Below, piece after piece: positions 1-7,890 of a stretch of 37,252 nucleotides of DNA; position 1 is the stretch's first letter, and the number at the start of each line of letters is the position of its first letter. Source of the DNA: Alkalibacterium indicireducens (GTDB taxonomy: Bacteria; Bacillota; Bacilli; Lactobacillales; Carnobacteriaceae_A); assembly GCF_039522005.1 (NCBI RefSeq), contig NZ_BAAADA010000083.1:1-37252 (forward strand), given 5' to 3'. Both the position numbers and the translations under genes were made by a program. The notes below the pieces were generated by a model, which was given only the letters and a program-made list of their open reading frames with translations, made no database searches and had not been told where the DNA came from.

Positions 1-101
1 CTTCTTTCTTTTTGTCTACTTTAATTTCTTGCCCTACTATTTTACTTTCCGACAACTATTTTACACATAGGAATAAATTTAACAGGAATTAATACAGAGA
101 A

Positions 102-137
102 AACCCCCGGATGACTTATAGTGGGTTTCCGGGGGTT
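102..137 (-). terminator. Hairpin, probable terminator of the decayed gene at 192-355
   Basis: A perfect 10-bp stem (aacccccgga at 102-111 with tccgggggtt at 128-137) closes a 16-nt loop. Read on the minus strand the stem is followed by a short T-rich stretch (TTTTCTCT). It sits just downstream of the decayed stress gene, so it is probably that gene's old terminator. Bases 1-101 show nothing else. Confidence 0.6.
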
Positions 138-191
138 CTCATAAAAGTAGTTGATCATGCATTAGGGTGATCTTTATTTACGGTTTCTTAA

Positions 192-355
192 TCAATACAT
201 TTCTTTCGCATCATGGTCTCCTACGCCAGTCGAGTTATTTGAGTAAAGAATTATATCCTGTTTCTGATCCCCTTCGTTCTGCAGCTGACTGATGATTTTC
301 AACGCATCATCCGATTGTCATAGGTGCCGATTACTGTCTGATTATTTTTATCCAT
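192..355 (-). pseudogene. Decayed general stress protein (YflT/GSP17M-like), frameshifted and truncated
   Basis: Read on the minus strand, an ATG at 355-353 lies behind a good ribosome site (aggagag) and opens MDKNNQTVIGTYD, then runs into a stop after a few codons. One frame over, the reading continues as QSDDALKIISQLQNEGD and on to ILYSNNSTGVGDHDAKEMY before a stop at 192. Joined, this matches the start of the general stress protein 17M / YflT family: a G-x-YD opening, an amphipathic helix, then D-I-x-LYSN. A single missing base around 315-320 explains the break. Family members are usually above 100 residues, so the C-terminal part is also lost. I infer a dead remnant. A sequencing error could explain the frameshift but not the short end. 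Confidence 0.6.
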
Positions 356-488
356 GCTATCTCTCCTATAAAATTTCTAGCTTAGATTAACCATCAAATA
401 TTATTATAGGAATAATCGGATGAATTGACCAATAATAGACCTTATGTCACTTTAGGATTTATAAAAATTTAACTAGACAAAGGACATC

Positions 489-530
489 AAAAAACAGCCC
501 ATACCACCCTTAAAGAGTGGAAATGGACTG
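489..530 (-). terminator. Rho-independent terminator of rplY
   Basis: On the minus strand an 8-bp stem (cagtccat with atgggctg, one G-U pair), a small internal loop and a further 4-bp stem close a 9-nt loop. TTTTTT follows at 494-489. It lies about 45 nt past the rplY stop codon. Bases 356-488 hold no gene that I can see. Confidence 0.8.
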
Positions 531-573
531 CCACAGATTAAACAACTTTACAACTTATTAACTCAGTCTATAC

Positions 574-1194
574 TTATTCTGCGTCTTCGTCTTTTGATTC
601 ACCGATAACTTCTGGTTCAGGCATATCTTCAGTTGTTTCAGTCGTTTCTTCCTCAACTGCTTCTGGAGCTGATACAGATACAACTGTCAGGCTGTCGTCA
701 GTAAGCAGTTGAGCTTCGTCTCCAACTTTGATGTCAGATACGTGAACTGTATCGCCGATTTTCAGTTCAGATACGTCTACAACGTATTCTGAAGGAGCTT
801 CTGCTGGTGCAATGTTGACTTCCAGTTCAGAAATTGACTGAGATACGATACCTTCTTTGATTTCTTCTGCGCCGGAAATGTGAACCGGAATAGACATAGT
901 AACTTTCTGCCCTTTTGTGAATGCTAGAAGATCAACGTGGTATACTTCTGGTTTAAGAGCAGCATTGTCCTGATCTTTTACGAATACCTGGTATGTGTCA
1001 CCTTCAACATCGATATCGAATACACCGTTGTATCCTACTTCGCGGATCGTGTTTTCGAATTCTTTACGGTTGATCAGTACTGAGATTGTCTCAACTTCTT
1101 TTCCGTAGATTGCTGCAGGGATCTTACCTTCGTTTCTCGCTTTTCTTGAAGCGGATGTTCCTGTTTCTGTACGTTTAACTGCTGATAATTTCAT
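574..1194 (-). CDS. rplY: 50S ribosomal protein L25, general stress protein Ctc type
   Basis: Binds 5S rRNA in the large ribosomal subunit. In Bacillus the orthologue Ctc is a stress-induced form. The 206-residue protein has the N-terminal L25 beta-barrel (about 1-90, with RNEGKIPAAIYGK near the start) followed by the TL5/Ctc C-terminal domain (about 95-185) and a very acidic tail. The length fits the long Ctc form rather than the short E. coli L25. The ATG at 1194 is preceded by ggaaggtg at 1203-1210. It is monocistronic, with its own promoter at 1264-1292 and terminator at 489-530. I see no sigma-B type promoter, so stress induction is not evident from sequence. Confidence 0.95.
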   Translation of the reverse strand: MKLSAVKRTETGTSASRKARNEGKIPAAIYGKEVETISVLINRKEFENTIREVGYNGVFDIDVEGDTYQVFVKDQDNAALKPEVYHVDLLAFTKGQKVTMSIPVHISGAEEIKEGIVSQSISELEVNIAPAEAPSEYVVDVSELKIGDTVHVSDIKVGDEAQLLTDDSLTVVSVSAPEAVEEETTETTEDMPEPEVIGESKDEDAE

Positions 1195-1263
1195 CTGATT
1201 TTCACCTTCCAGGATTATATTTTAACTAACTAGCATACGTCATTACTGAACAAGCCAGAAATT

Positions 1264-1292
1264 AGTATAACAAAAATGTGACAGGAATGCAA
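1264..1292 (-). promoter_or_regulatory. SigA promoter of rplY
   Basis: Minus strand: -35 TTGCAT (1292-1287), 17-bp spacer, -10 TATACT (1269-1264) with a TG one base upstream of the -10 (extended -10). The start site would fall near 1257, giving a leader of about 60 nt before the rplY ATG. Confidence 0.75.
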
Positions 1293-1296
1293 AGAA

Positions 1297-1334
1297 AAGC
1301 GACAAGAACTTTACCTTTACAGTCTTTTTCGCTT
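1297..1334 (-). terminator. Terminator of the dnaG-rpoD operon
   Basis: On the minus strand aagcga pairs with tcgctt, with a second short pairing (aaga/tctt) inside, followed by TTTCTTTG. It lies directly after the rpoD stop and abuts the -35 of the rplY promoter. Confidence 0.65.
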
Positions 1335-1360
1335 CTCTCTGCCAGCACATCACATCGTTT

Positions 1361-2494
1361 CTACTCCAAAAAGTCTTTCAGCTGTTTTGAACGACTCGGG
1401 TGGCGCAGTTTTCTCAAAGCTTTAGCTTCGATCTGACGGATACGTTCTCTCGTTACGCCAAAGACTTTACCAACATCTTCCAAAGTACGCTGACGTCCGT
1501 CGTCTAGACCGAAACGCAGACGCAGCACGTTTTCTTCACGGTCAGTCAGTGTGTCGAGCACATCTTCCAGCTCACTCTTCAAGAGTTCATAAGCTGCATT
1601 GTCAGCCGGACTGGTTGCATCATTATCTTCAATGAAATCGCCCAGATGTGAATCATCTTCCTCACCGATCGGCGTTTCCAGAGAGACTGGCTCCTGTGAA
1701 ATTTTTAGAATGTCGCGTACTTTTTCAGTAGGCAAGTCCATTTCAGCACCGATTTCTTCTGGTGTCGGTTCTCTTCCAAGGTCCTGCAGCAGCTGACGCT
1801 GGATACGAACTAGCTTATTGATGGTTTCGACCATATGAACCGGAATACGGATCGTACGAGCCTGGTCGGCAATTGCACGAGTGATAGCCTGACGAATCCA
1901 CCATGTCGCGTACGTAGAGAATTTGAATCCTTTTTCATAGTCAAACTTCTCTACAGCCTTCATAAGTCCCATGTTCCCTTCCTGAATCAGGTCAAGGAAA
2001 CTCATGCCTCTACCAACATAACGTTTAGCAATAGATACAACCAGTCTCAAGTTGGCCTCAGCCAGTTCCTGCTTGGCGATCGTGTCACCTTCTTCGATAC
2101 GTTTGGCCAGTGCAATCTCTTCTTTGGCACTAAGCAGGTCTACGCGCCCGATTTCTTTCAGGTACATGCGGACAGGGTCATTTATTTTAACTCCAGGAGG
2201 GGCAATCATTTCTTCTTTTTTAGCTTCTTCAGCCGCATCTTCTTCTTTGTTCAGCTGCTTAGCCAGTGGGTTCCCATCTTCATCGACGACGCCGATTCCT
2301 TCATCTTCAAACTTCTGGATCAGATCTTCCATTTGTTCTTTTTCAAGTTCAAAAGGTTCCGCAAGCTTGTCCGTCAATTCGACGTAAGACACTGTCTGCT
2401 CCTTTTTCTTCTTGATTTCCTTGATAAACTGGACAACCGCAAGTTCATACTTTTCTTCAGGCTGTTGGGTAGATTTTTTATTAGATTTTGCCAT
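1361..2494 (-). CDS. rpoD: Primary RNA polymerase sigma factor SigA (RpoD)
   Basis: Directs core RNA polymerase to housekeeping promoters. The 377-residue protein has a charged region 1.1 (about 1-95), region 1.2 (NDPVRMYLKEIG, about 106-116), and the highly conserved region 2 (about 145-215: FLDLIQEGNMGLMKAVEKFD, then the STYATWWIRQAI block that recognises and melts the -10). Region 4.2 lies near the C-terminus (about 335-370: TLEDVGKVFGVTRERIRQIE), the -35-binding helix-turn-helix. Length matches Firmicute SigA (about 370). The ATG is preceded by aggaggc. It lies 26 nt after dnaG and is evidently co-transcribed with it. rpsU, which heads this operon in many bacteria, is instead at 16.5 kb. 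Confidence 0.98.
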   Translation of the reverse strand: MAKSNKKSTQQPEEKYELAVVQFIKEIKKKKEQTVSYVELTDKLAEPFELEKEQMEDLIQKFEDEGIGVVDEDGNPLAKQLNKEEDAAEEAKKEEMIAPPGVKINDPVRMYLKEIGRVDLLSAKEEIALAKRIEEGDTIAKQELAEANLRLVVSIAKRYVGRGMSFLDLIQEGNMGLMKAVEKFDYEKGFKFSTYATWWIRQAITRAIADQARTIRIPVHMVETINKLVRIQRQLLQDLGREPTPEEIGAEMDLPTEKVRDILKISQEPVSLETPIGEEDDSHLGDFIEDNDATSPADNAAYELLKSELEDVLDTLTDREENVLRLRFGLDDGRQRTLEDVGKVFGVTRERIRQIEAKALRKLRHPSRSKQLKDFLE

Positions 2495-2520
2495 ATACTG
2501 ACATGCCTCCTGATTAATCG

Positions 2521-4386
2521 TTAATTACTTTTCATTTGTTTAATTATATTTATGATTTCAAAACTTAGTGCTTGCTGCTTCTGTTTATCTCCGTTTCTTT
2601 CAGCCAGTTTCAGCTCTTCTTTTTTTGACTGAAGTCTGGTTTCAAGCGGCTGCCTGTCACAGATCACAGACAAGTAGTCCTCAATTTCACCACGAGCTAT
2701 TTCTTCACTCAGAGATATCCAGGCAATTTCTGATGCCTTGCTTTTCAGACGTTCATCTGGAAGGAAGTCAAGAAACGACTGCAGAGACGTGTCTTCATGA
2801 GTATGATGAAACTCATCATACAACAGATAGAGCACCTGATGATCCTGATCTGAAAATGACAGCTCTTTATCCTGACTATTCAGGATCGTCCAAGTTTCAT
2901 CCAGAGTAAACAGACGATGGAGAAGATTTTTTTCGGCCCGGGTCAGCGCTGTTTCTTTCGGCTGGTTCCGGTGAAACACGATAGACTGGACCGGCTCCGG
3001 TGAAGTGTCCTGTCTTGCTTCTTTACGCTTTTCAGCCCGACGCTCGTTCTGCTGTTCGATCACAAAGGTATGCATCTGTTCCTTCAATGTCTCAAGAGAC
3101 AGATCGAATTCGTCCTGAAGCTGTTTAAGATAGAGTTCCCGTTCAATTGCAGAGGTCACTCGAGCCAGTTCTTTCAGCACAATTTCAATATATTTCAGAC
3201 GTTCACTTTCATTTTTCAAATTGAGACCTTTGCGGTGGTAAGCCATAAGGAAACTCATCAGAGTGTCTCGGCCATGTTTCAGAAAATCCTGAAAAGCTTC
3301 TATTCCTTTGGTCTGAATATAATCATCCGGATCAAGTTTCTCAGGAAAGGTCGCTATCTCCATGGTAAAATGTGTATCCTTGCTGATGAAATCTGTCGCC
3401 CGCTTAGTTGCTTCAAGTCCGGCATCATCCCCATCATAAGCAATGACCACATGATCGGTCACTTTATCAAGTTGGGAGATCTGTTCTTCTGTCAGACTTG
3501 TTCCCATCGACGCGATCCCGTTTTTGACTCCCGCCTGCCAGGCTGATATGACATCCATAAACCCTTCAAAAAGAATGACTTCATTTTCGCGGCGGATCGA
3601 TGCACGGGCTTTATCGTAATTGAACAGCACCCGTCGTTTATTGAACAGATCTGTTTCCGGGCTGTTCATATATTTGGCAGTCCGGTAATTGCCGGACTGC
3701 TCCATAAAGGCACGACCAGAAAATGCGACCGTCTGCCCTTTTGCATTATTTATTGGGAACAGAATCCGGTTGGAAAAGCGGTCAAGAAAAACAGCATCAT
3801 CCCGGTCAGAAAACAGACCGGATTTTTTCAATAGCTCCGGATCGTTCAATCCTTCATTATCGAGATATAGTTTCAGTGCTTCTCTTTTAGGAGGAGAAAA
3901 CCCGATTTTAAAGGTCTCGATGCTCTCCTTAGTCATTCCTCTATCAAGAAGGTAACGGTAAGCTTCTTCACCCGTCTGCGTATTAACGAGCAGGTGATGA
4001 TAAAAATACTCCGCTTTTTCGTAGACAGCCAGTAACTTTGCCTGCATCGAATCCGGATCTGGAGCTGACTCCCTTGCTCGGTCAATCAGAGTGAAATCGA
4101 TCGGCACATCAGCCAGCTCAGCAGTTTTCCCTACCGCTTCAACAAAAGACAAGCCTTCCATTTCCTGGAGGAAGCTGAAGACATTCCCGCCTCTTCCACA
4201 GCTGAAGCAATGATAGATCTGCTTCTTCTCACTGACAGAAAATGAAGGCGTCTTGTCATCGTGGAACGGACAGGATGCAAAATAGTTCTGCCCTGACTTC
4301 CTTAACTGCAGATACTGGGAAATAATCTGAACAATATCAGTCTTCTCCCGGATCGACTGAATGGTTTCTTCTGGAATCCTGCTCAC
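2521..4386 (-). CDS. dnaG: DNA primase DnaG
   Basis: Synthesises RNA primers for Okazaki fragments and works with the replicative helicase. The 621-residue protein shows the N-terminal CHC2 zinc finger (C39, H42, C60, C63), the RNA polymerase core, and a TOPRIM domain (about 260-345, with the FEGFMDV glutamate motif and the IAYDGDDAG acidic motif). A C-terminal helicase-binding region follows, ending near residue 621. The start is a GTG at 4386 behind aaggggga; SRIPEETI is the usual N-terminus. It is first gene of the dnaG-rpoD pair, transcribed from the promoter at 4456-4484. Confidence 0.98.
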   Translation of the reverse strand: MSRIPEETIQSIREKTDIVQIISQYLQLRKSGQNYFASCPFHDDKTPSFSVSEKKQIYHCFSCGRGGNVFSFLQEMEGLSFVEAVGKTAELADVPIDFTLIDRARESAPDPDSMQAKLLAVYEKAEYFYHHLLVNTQTGEEAYRYLLDRGMTKESIETFKIGFSPPKREALKLYLDNEGLNDPELLKKSGLFSDRDDAVFLDRFSNRILFPINNAKGQTVAFSGRAFMEQSGNYRTAKYMNSPETDLFNKRRVLFNYDKARASIRRENEVILFEGFMDVISAWQAGVKNGIASMGTSLTEEQISQLDKVTDHVVIAYDGDDAGLEATKRATDFISKDTHFTMEIATFPEKLDPDDYIQTKGIEAFQDFLKHGRDTLMSFLMAYHRKGLNLKNESERLKYIEIVLKELARVTSAIERELYLKQLQDEFDLSLETLKEQMHTFVIEQQNERRAEKRKEARQDTSPEPVQSIVFHRNQPKETALTRAEKNLLHRLFTLDETWTILNSQDKELSFSDQDHQVLYLLYDEFHHTHEDTSLQSFLDFLPDERLKSKASEIAWISLSEEIARGEIEDYLSVICDRQPLETRLQSKKEELKLAERNGDKQKQQALSFEIINIIKQMKSN

Positions 4387-4455
4387 TAGCCATCCCCCTT
4401 CGACAAAAAAGTCTTTTAATGGATAGACACACTACCCCTATAATAATCAAACATA

Positions 4456-4484
4456 AGTATACCAAAACAATGTGAAATTGTAAA
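4456..4484 (-). promoter_or_regulatory. SigA promoter of dnaG-rpoD
   Basis: Minus strand: -35 TTTACA (4484-4479), 17-bp spacer, -10 TATACT (4461-4456) preceded by TGG (extended -10). The leader would be about 60 nt. This is one of the best-matching promoters in the window. Confidence 0.8.
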
Positions 4485-4845
4485 TGTAAGCACGTTGTAA
4501 AAGGAAAACCTAATCGTTTCCAATTCTAAATCGTCAAGTAGAGATACAAAATAAAAATTTCTATTGTCACAAACAAGATAGTATCTCCAGCATTGAAGGT
4601 TACGTCCATATATGGCACTAAAGTACATCCTAAGGCCTGATAATGCAGTTTACATACGATTACAGTGTGTGGACTGCACCCATTTCCAGTAGAGTATAGT
4701 TTAAATCAGACCTTCTCCACTAAAATGGATTCTACCTTAATTAAAATAAAGTTCGGGATTTAATCGATCATTGTACTCTAATCCATAAACTATCGCCCAA
4801 CCCTCTTATTTCAGTATCAGAAGATCTGTAATATTAGAGACAAAA
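4485..4845. other. Gene-free stretch between dnaG promoter and niaX terminator
   Basis: About 360 bp, AT-rich. A 70-codon open frame overlaps its left part (4416-4628 minus), but it lacks a ribosome site, contains the dnaG promoter and has no recognisable protein character. I see no RNA gene, repeat or conserved site. In B. subtilis the ccpN-ppsR pair occupies this position; nothing of it is left here. Confidence 0.5.
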
Positions 4846-4891
4846 AATGATCGTCGAATAAAATCTGTAAACAGATCCTCCAACGATCATT
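4846..4891 (-). terminator. Terminator of niaX
   Basis: Minus strand: outer arms aatgatcgt / acgatcatt with an inner hairpin atctg-ttta-cagat, followed by a run of T (positions 4847-4842). It lies 22 nt beyond the niaX stop. Confidence 0.75.
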
Positions 4892-4913
4892 AACTGTTAT
4901 TCAATCATCTGTA

Positions 4914-5483
4914 TCAGCTGACTTTTACAGCAATCTGATTCATTCGTTTGCCTAAACTCTTCCATACAACTTGGGCGATAAAGAAATCCACCATACTATG
5001 AATGACGGTACCTACACCGACAAGCATAAATACTGCATAGAAAAAGCCGTCCTGGTAGGTTCCGCCCCGTGCAAGACCAAAGAAGAATACGGAAACAACA
5101 AGGACTTCAGCCAGAGCATGTACTAGTGCGATCCAGAAAGAGAAGAACACGCTTTTGACCGGAGAACTTAAAAGCCCTTCTCTTTTCCCGCGAAGATACA
5201 GCGCTCCGACCAATGCGAATACAACATGACTCATGGCACGCATCGTAATAACTATTGGAAAACCTGCCAGTAAAAAGCCGACAGCCGAACCTAATGACAC
5301 GGCTGATGCAATTGCTGGTGACAAGAACATGGCAAAGAAAATCGGAACGTGACTGGCTAAGGTAAAGGAAGCCGGTTCGATTAGAACTTTAATAGGCATG
5401 ACCATCGGAATCGCAATAGCTATCGCGGTCAGCAAGGCAGTTACGGTCAGTCTTAATGTATTTGTCTTTCTAATGATAAACAT
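4914..5483 (-). CDS. niaX: Niacin transporter NiaX, S component of an ECF transporter
   Basis: Membrane substrate-binding subunit thought to capture niacin and work with the shared EcfAA'T module, which is not in this window. The 189-residue protein is strongly hydrophobic with about six membrane segments (about 12-30, 38-58, 60-80, 82-98, 110-135, 145-172), the size and topology of ECF S components. Assignment to niacin rests on context: it directly follows niaR and has a NiaR-type palindrome at its own promoter. The ATG at 5483 touches an AGGGG motif with no spacing, so the true start may be a few codons inside (possibly a rare ATT/ATC). I found no better ATG, GTG or TTG. Confidence 0.85.
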   Translation of the reverse strand: MFIIRKTNTLRLTVTALLTAIAIAIPMVMPIKVLIEPASFTLASHVPIFFAMFLSPAIASAVSLGSAVGFLLAGFPIVITMRAMSHVVFALVGALYLRGKREGLLSSPVKSVFFSFWIALVHALAEVLVVSVFFFGLARGGTYQDGFFYAVFMLVGVGTVIHSMVDFFIAQVVWKSLGKRMNQIAVKVS

Positions 5484-5503
5484 CCCCTAAAATTAGTATG
5501 TAT

Positions 5504-5523
5504 ACAGGTGTCATGACACCTGT
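5504..5523. promoter_or_regulatory. NiaR operator
   Basis: A perfect 20-bp palindrome, acaggtgtca/tgacacctgt, lies immediately downstream of the niaX -10. Half-site ACAGGTGTC agrees with the known NiaR (YrxA) operator of Firmicutes. NiaR bound here with niacin/nicotinate would block niaX transcription. Confidence 0.85.
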
Positions 5524-5525
5524 TA

Positions 5526-5553
5526 AGTATACCAATTCAATAGATATTGTCAA
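5526..5553 (-). promoter_or_regulatory. Promoter of niaX
   Basis: Minus strand: -35 TTGACA (5553-5548, perfect), 16-bp spacer, -10 TATACT (5531-5526). The NiaR palindrome begins 2 bp past the -10, covering the start site. The promoter lies in the niaR-niaX gap, so niaX can be expressed apart from niaR. Confidence 0.8.
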
Positions 5554-5558
5554 TACAC

Positions 5559-6071
5559 TTACTGGTAAAGAAAGCCTTTACTTTCTAAAACTTTCTTTAT
5601 TTTTTGTAATCGGTCCTCGTTTTTAGCTTTAATCGTGTGTATATGGAGGCCTTCTGTCAGACTGCTCAGCAGTGCTGATGGATTGTCCTGGACTTTTGAT
5701 ATGAATTCATCTGCCTCGAGTCTGCTGGAAATATTCAGATCCCCCTTCAGCAAGCCATATATCGGATGTTCCACAGTCACATCGATTACTTCTCCGCCAA
5801 GATCGACTATAGCATAGAGTTCCTCTTTCGTATCGTCAGGAGAATGCTGGCATACCACTGCCTCGCTGACCCCCTCATCGATCTGACTGCGCATAATATA
5901 ACCTTTAGGGGTAGAAACGATTCCAGCACCGGCAGCTCTAAGAAGAGCAATATCACCAACTATGACCTGACGACTGACATTAAATTTCGAGGCGAGTGTG
6001 CGGGCTACAACAGCTTCCTCTGACTGTTCCAGATAGTCTCTGATTCCTCGTCTTCTTTCATCGGCTTCCAT
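5559..6071 (-). CDS. niaR: Transcriptional repressor of NAD biosynthesis/niacin uptake NiaR
   Basis: Niacin-responsive repressor. The 170-residue protein has an N-terminal winged helix-turn-helix of the HTH_11 type (about 5-60, VARTLASKFNVSRQVIVGDI) and a C-terminal 3H domain (about 75-168), named for three conserved histidines; VEHPIYG and LHIHTI are visible. I chose the ATG at 6071 because gggag lies upstream at the right distance and the length then fits the family. A longer in-frame reading would overlap the preceding ABC gene. It sits 25 nt after that gene and probably shares its transcript, while its target niaX follows with its own operator. Confidence 0.9.
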   Translation of the reverse strand: MEADERRRGIRDYLEQSEEAVVARTLASKFNVSRQVIVGDIALLRAAGAGIVSTPKGYIMRSQIDEGVSEAVVCQHSPDDTKEELYAIVDLGGEVIDVTVEHPIYGLLKGDLNISSRLEADEFISKVQDNPSALLSSLTEGLHIHTIKAKNEDRLQKIKKVLESKGFLYQ

Positions 6072-6096
6072 AACATTCACTCCCAAGCATGGCTTT

Positions 6097-7809
6097 TTAA
6101 GAAAATTGTGCATCATATAAGGCTTTGTATGCCCCTTCCTGAGCAATCAGCTCATCGTGGCTTCCTTGTTCTTCAATGCCTTTTGATGTAACTACTACTA
6201 TTCTATCAGCATTCTTGATGGTAGCCAAACGGTGGGCGATGATCAGAGTCGTTCGACCTTTTGATAAGGAATCCAAAGCTTCCTGAATAGCCTGTTCCGT
6301 TTCGGTATCCAGTGCAGATGTTGCTTCGTCCAGGATCAGAATCGGAGGGTTCTTCAGAAACATACGGGCAATAGAAAGCCGCTGCTTCTGTCCCCCAGAA
6401 AGTTTAACTCCCCTCTCTCCGATGACTGTCTCCAGTCCTCTATGAAGCTGCTCCACGACATCAACCAGATTCGCCATTCTGACGGCATTATACACCTCTT
6501 CATCTGTAGCATCCAGTTTACCATATAGAATGTTCTCCTTGATTGTTCCAGGGAACAGGAAGACATCCTGCTGAACGACGCCGATCTGTTCTCTCAGTGA
6601 ATTCAAAGTAATATCTTTTATCGAATAACTGTCGATAGTTATCGTTCCACTGTCAATGTCATAAAAACGTGGAAGCAGATTACAGATAGTGGTTTTACCT
6701 GCACCACTCGGACCAACAAATGCAATGGTTTCCCCCGCTTTTATTGTCAGATTGATATCATTCAGAATTGACTGATTCTCTTCGTAGCTGAACGAGACGT
6801 CTGAATAAACAATATCTCCTTTTAGAGACTCCACTTCCACTGCATCTGGAGAATTCTGAACTTCCGGTCTGATCCCCATTTCCTCAAGCAGTCGTTTGAA
6901 GCCGGCAAAGCCTTTCGGATAGCTTTCGATCATCGTGTTGACCTTTTCAATTGGTCTGACAAAGACATTAGCAAATAAAATAAACGCCACTAGATCGCCA
7001 TAACTGATTTCACCTTGAATCGTAAAGTAAGCGCCGAAGAAAAGTGCAAACAGACTGATCAGACGCATGAGAAAATAATTGTAGGAGTGGCTAACTGCCA
7101 TCATTTTATAGAATAAATATTTCGATTTTCGATAAGCCTGGTTCAGCTCCTGGAACCGTCCTAGTTCATAATCCTCATTTGAAAAGGCCTGCACGACCCG
7201 GATCCCGCCGACGGACGCTTCGATTCCGGCACTAAAACCAGCCAGATCATCATAGATGCGTGTATTGACTTGTGTCATCCGCTTGTTGAAGTAAGCAACG
7301 GCCAGCGCAATGAAGGGTACTAAAACGAACGTCATCACTGCAAGAGGCACATGGACAGTCATCATCAGTATAAAGGCCCCGGTCAATGTGAAGAGAGTAA
7401 TAAAAATGTCTTCCGGTCCATGATGGGCAACTTCCGCTATTTCAAATAAGTCCGATGTTAGACGTGTGATCAGCTTACCTGTTTCACGGTTATCGAAATA
7501 AGAAAATGACTGCTTCTGAAGGTGGTTGTAAAGATCTCTACGCATGTCCGTTTCAATATTCGTACCCAGCTTATGTCCATAATAGGTCACCACGTAATGT
7601 AGAATTGTATTGATCGCATAGACACCAAACAGGCCAATGGAAACGATGATGATCAAAGACCAGTTTCCGGTCGGCAGAATGGAATCTACGACTTGCTGGA
7701 CCATAATGGGAAAAGCCAGCTCAAGCATCGCTACGATGATGGCTGCAGAAAAGTCCAGTGTAAACAGCGCTTTGTAAGGTGCGTAGTAAGAAAAAAATCG
7801 TTTAAGCAT
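6097..7809 (-). CDS. ABC exporter, fused permease-ATPase (MsbA/BmrA type)
   Basis: Half-transporter that dimerises to export a lipid, drug or peptide; the substrate cannot be read from sequence. The 570-residue protein has a six-helix exporter domain (about 1-310), then a nucleotide-binding domain with Walker A GPSGAGKTT (about 370), Q-loop, signature LSGGQKQRLSIAR (about 470), Walker B ILILDEATSALD and the H-loop IAHRLAT. The ATG at 7809 follows aaggagac. An earlier in-frame ATG at 7866 lies inside the glyS terminator hairpin and is rejected. It heads niaR by 25 nt, though no functional link to niacin is evident. Confidence is high for family, low for substrate. Confidence 0.92.
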   Translation of the reverse strand: MLKRFFSYYAPYKALFTLDFSAAIIVAMLELAFPIMVQQVVDSILPTGNWSLIIIVSIGLFGVYAINTILHYVVTYYGHKLGTNIETDMRRDLYNHLQKQSFSYFDNRETGKLITRLTSDLFEIAEVAHHGPEDIFITLFTLTGAFILMMTVHVPLAVMTFVLVPFIALAVAYFNKRMTQVNTRIYDDLAGFSAGIEASVGGIRVVQAFSNEDYELGRFQELNQAYRKSKYLFYKMMAVSHSYNYFLMRLISLFALFFGAYFTIQGEISYGDLVAFILFANVFVRPIEKVNTMIESYPKGFAGFKRLLEEMGIRPEVQNSPDAVEVESLKGDIVYSDVSFSYEENQSILNDINLTIKAGETIAFVGPSGAGKTTICNLLPRFYDIDSGTITIDSYSIKDITLNSLREQIGVVQQDVFLFPGTIKENILYGKLDATDEEVYNAVRMANLVDVVEQLHRGLETVIGERGVKLSGGQKQRLSIARMFLKNPPILILDEATSALDTETEQAIQEALDSLSKGRTTLIIAHRLATIKNADRIVVVTSKGIEEQGSHDELIAQEGAYKALYDAQFS

Positions 7810-7848
7810 AAGGTTCGTCTCCTTCTTTGTTGAAACTGATAAACAGAA

Positions 7849-7878
7849 AGAAGGCAGCGTCATCACTTACTGCCTTCT
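7849..7878 (-). terminator. Terminator of glyQS
   Basis: Minus strand: perfect 9-bp stem agaaggcag/ctgccttct with a 12-nt loop, followed by a T-rich stretch (TTCTGTTT). It starts 12 nt after the glyS stop and ends 40 nt before the ABC gene, so read-through may feed that gene. Confidence 0.65.
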
Positions 7879-7890
7879 GTGAAACCTATA

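Noticed and set aside
1835..2524. 229-aa plus-strand frame opposite rpoD
   Set aside because: Antisense shadow of a highly conserved gene, Phe/Arg-rich composition and no ribosome site.
4416..4628. 70-aa minus-strand frame
   Set aside because: It contains the dnaG promoter, has no ribosome site and no recognisable protein character.
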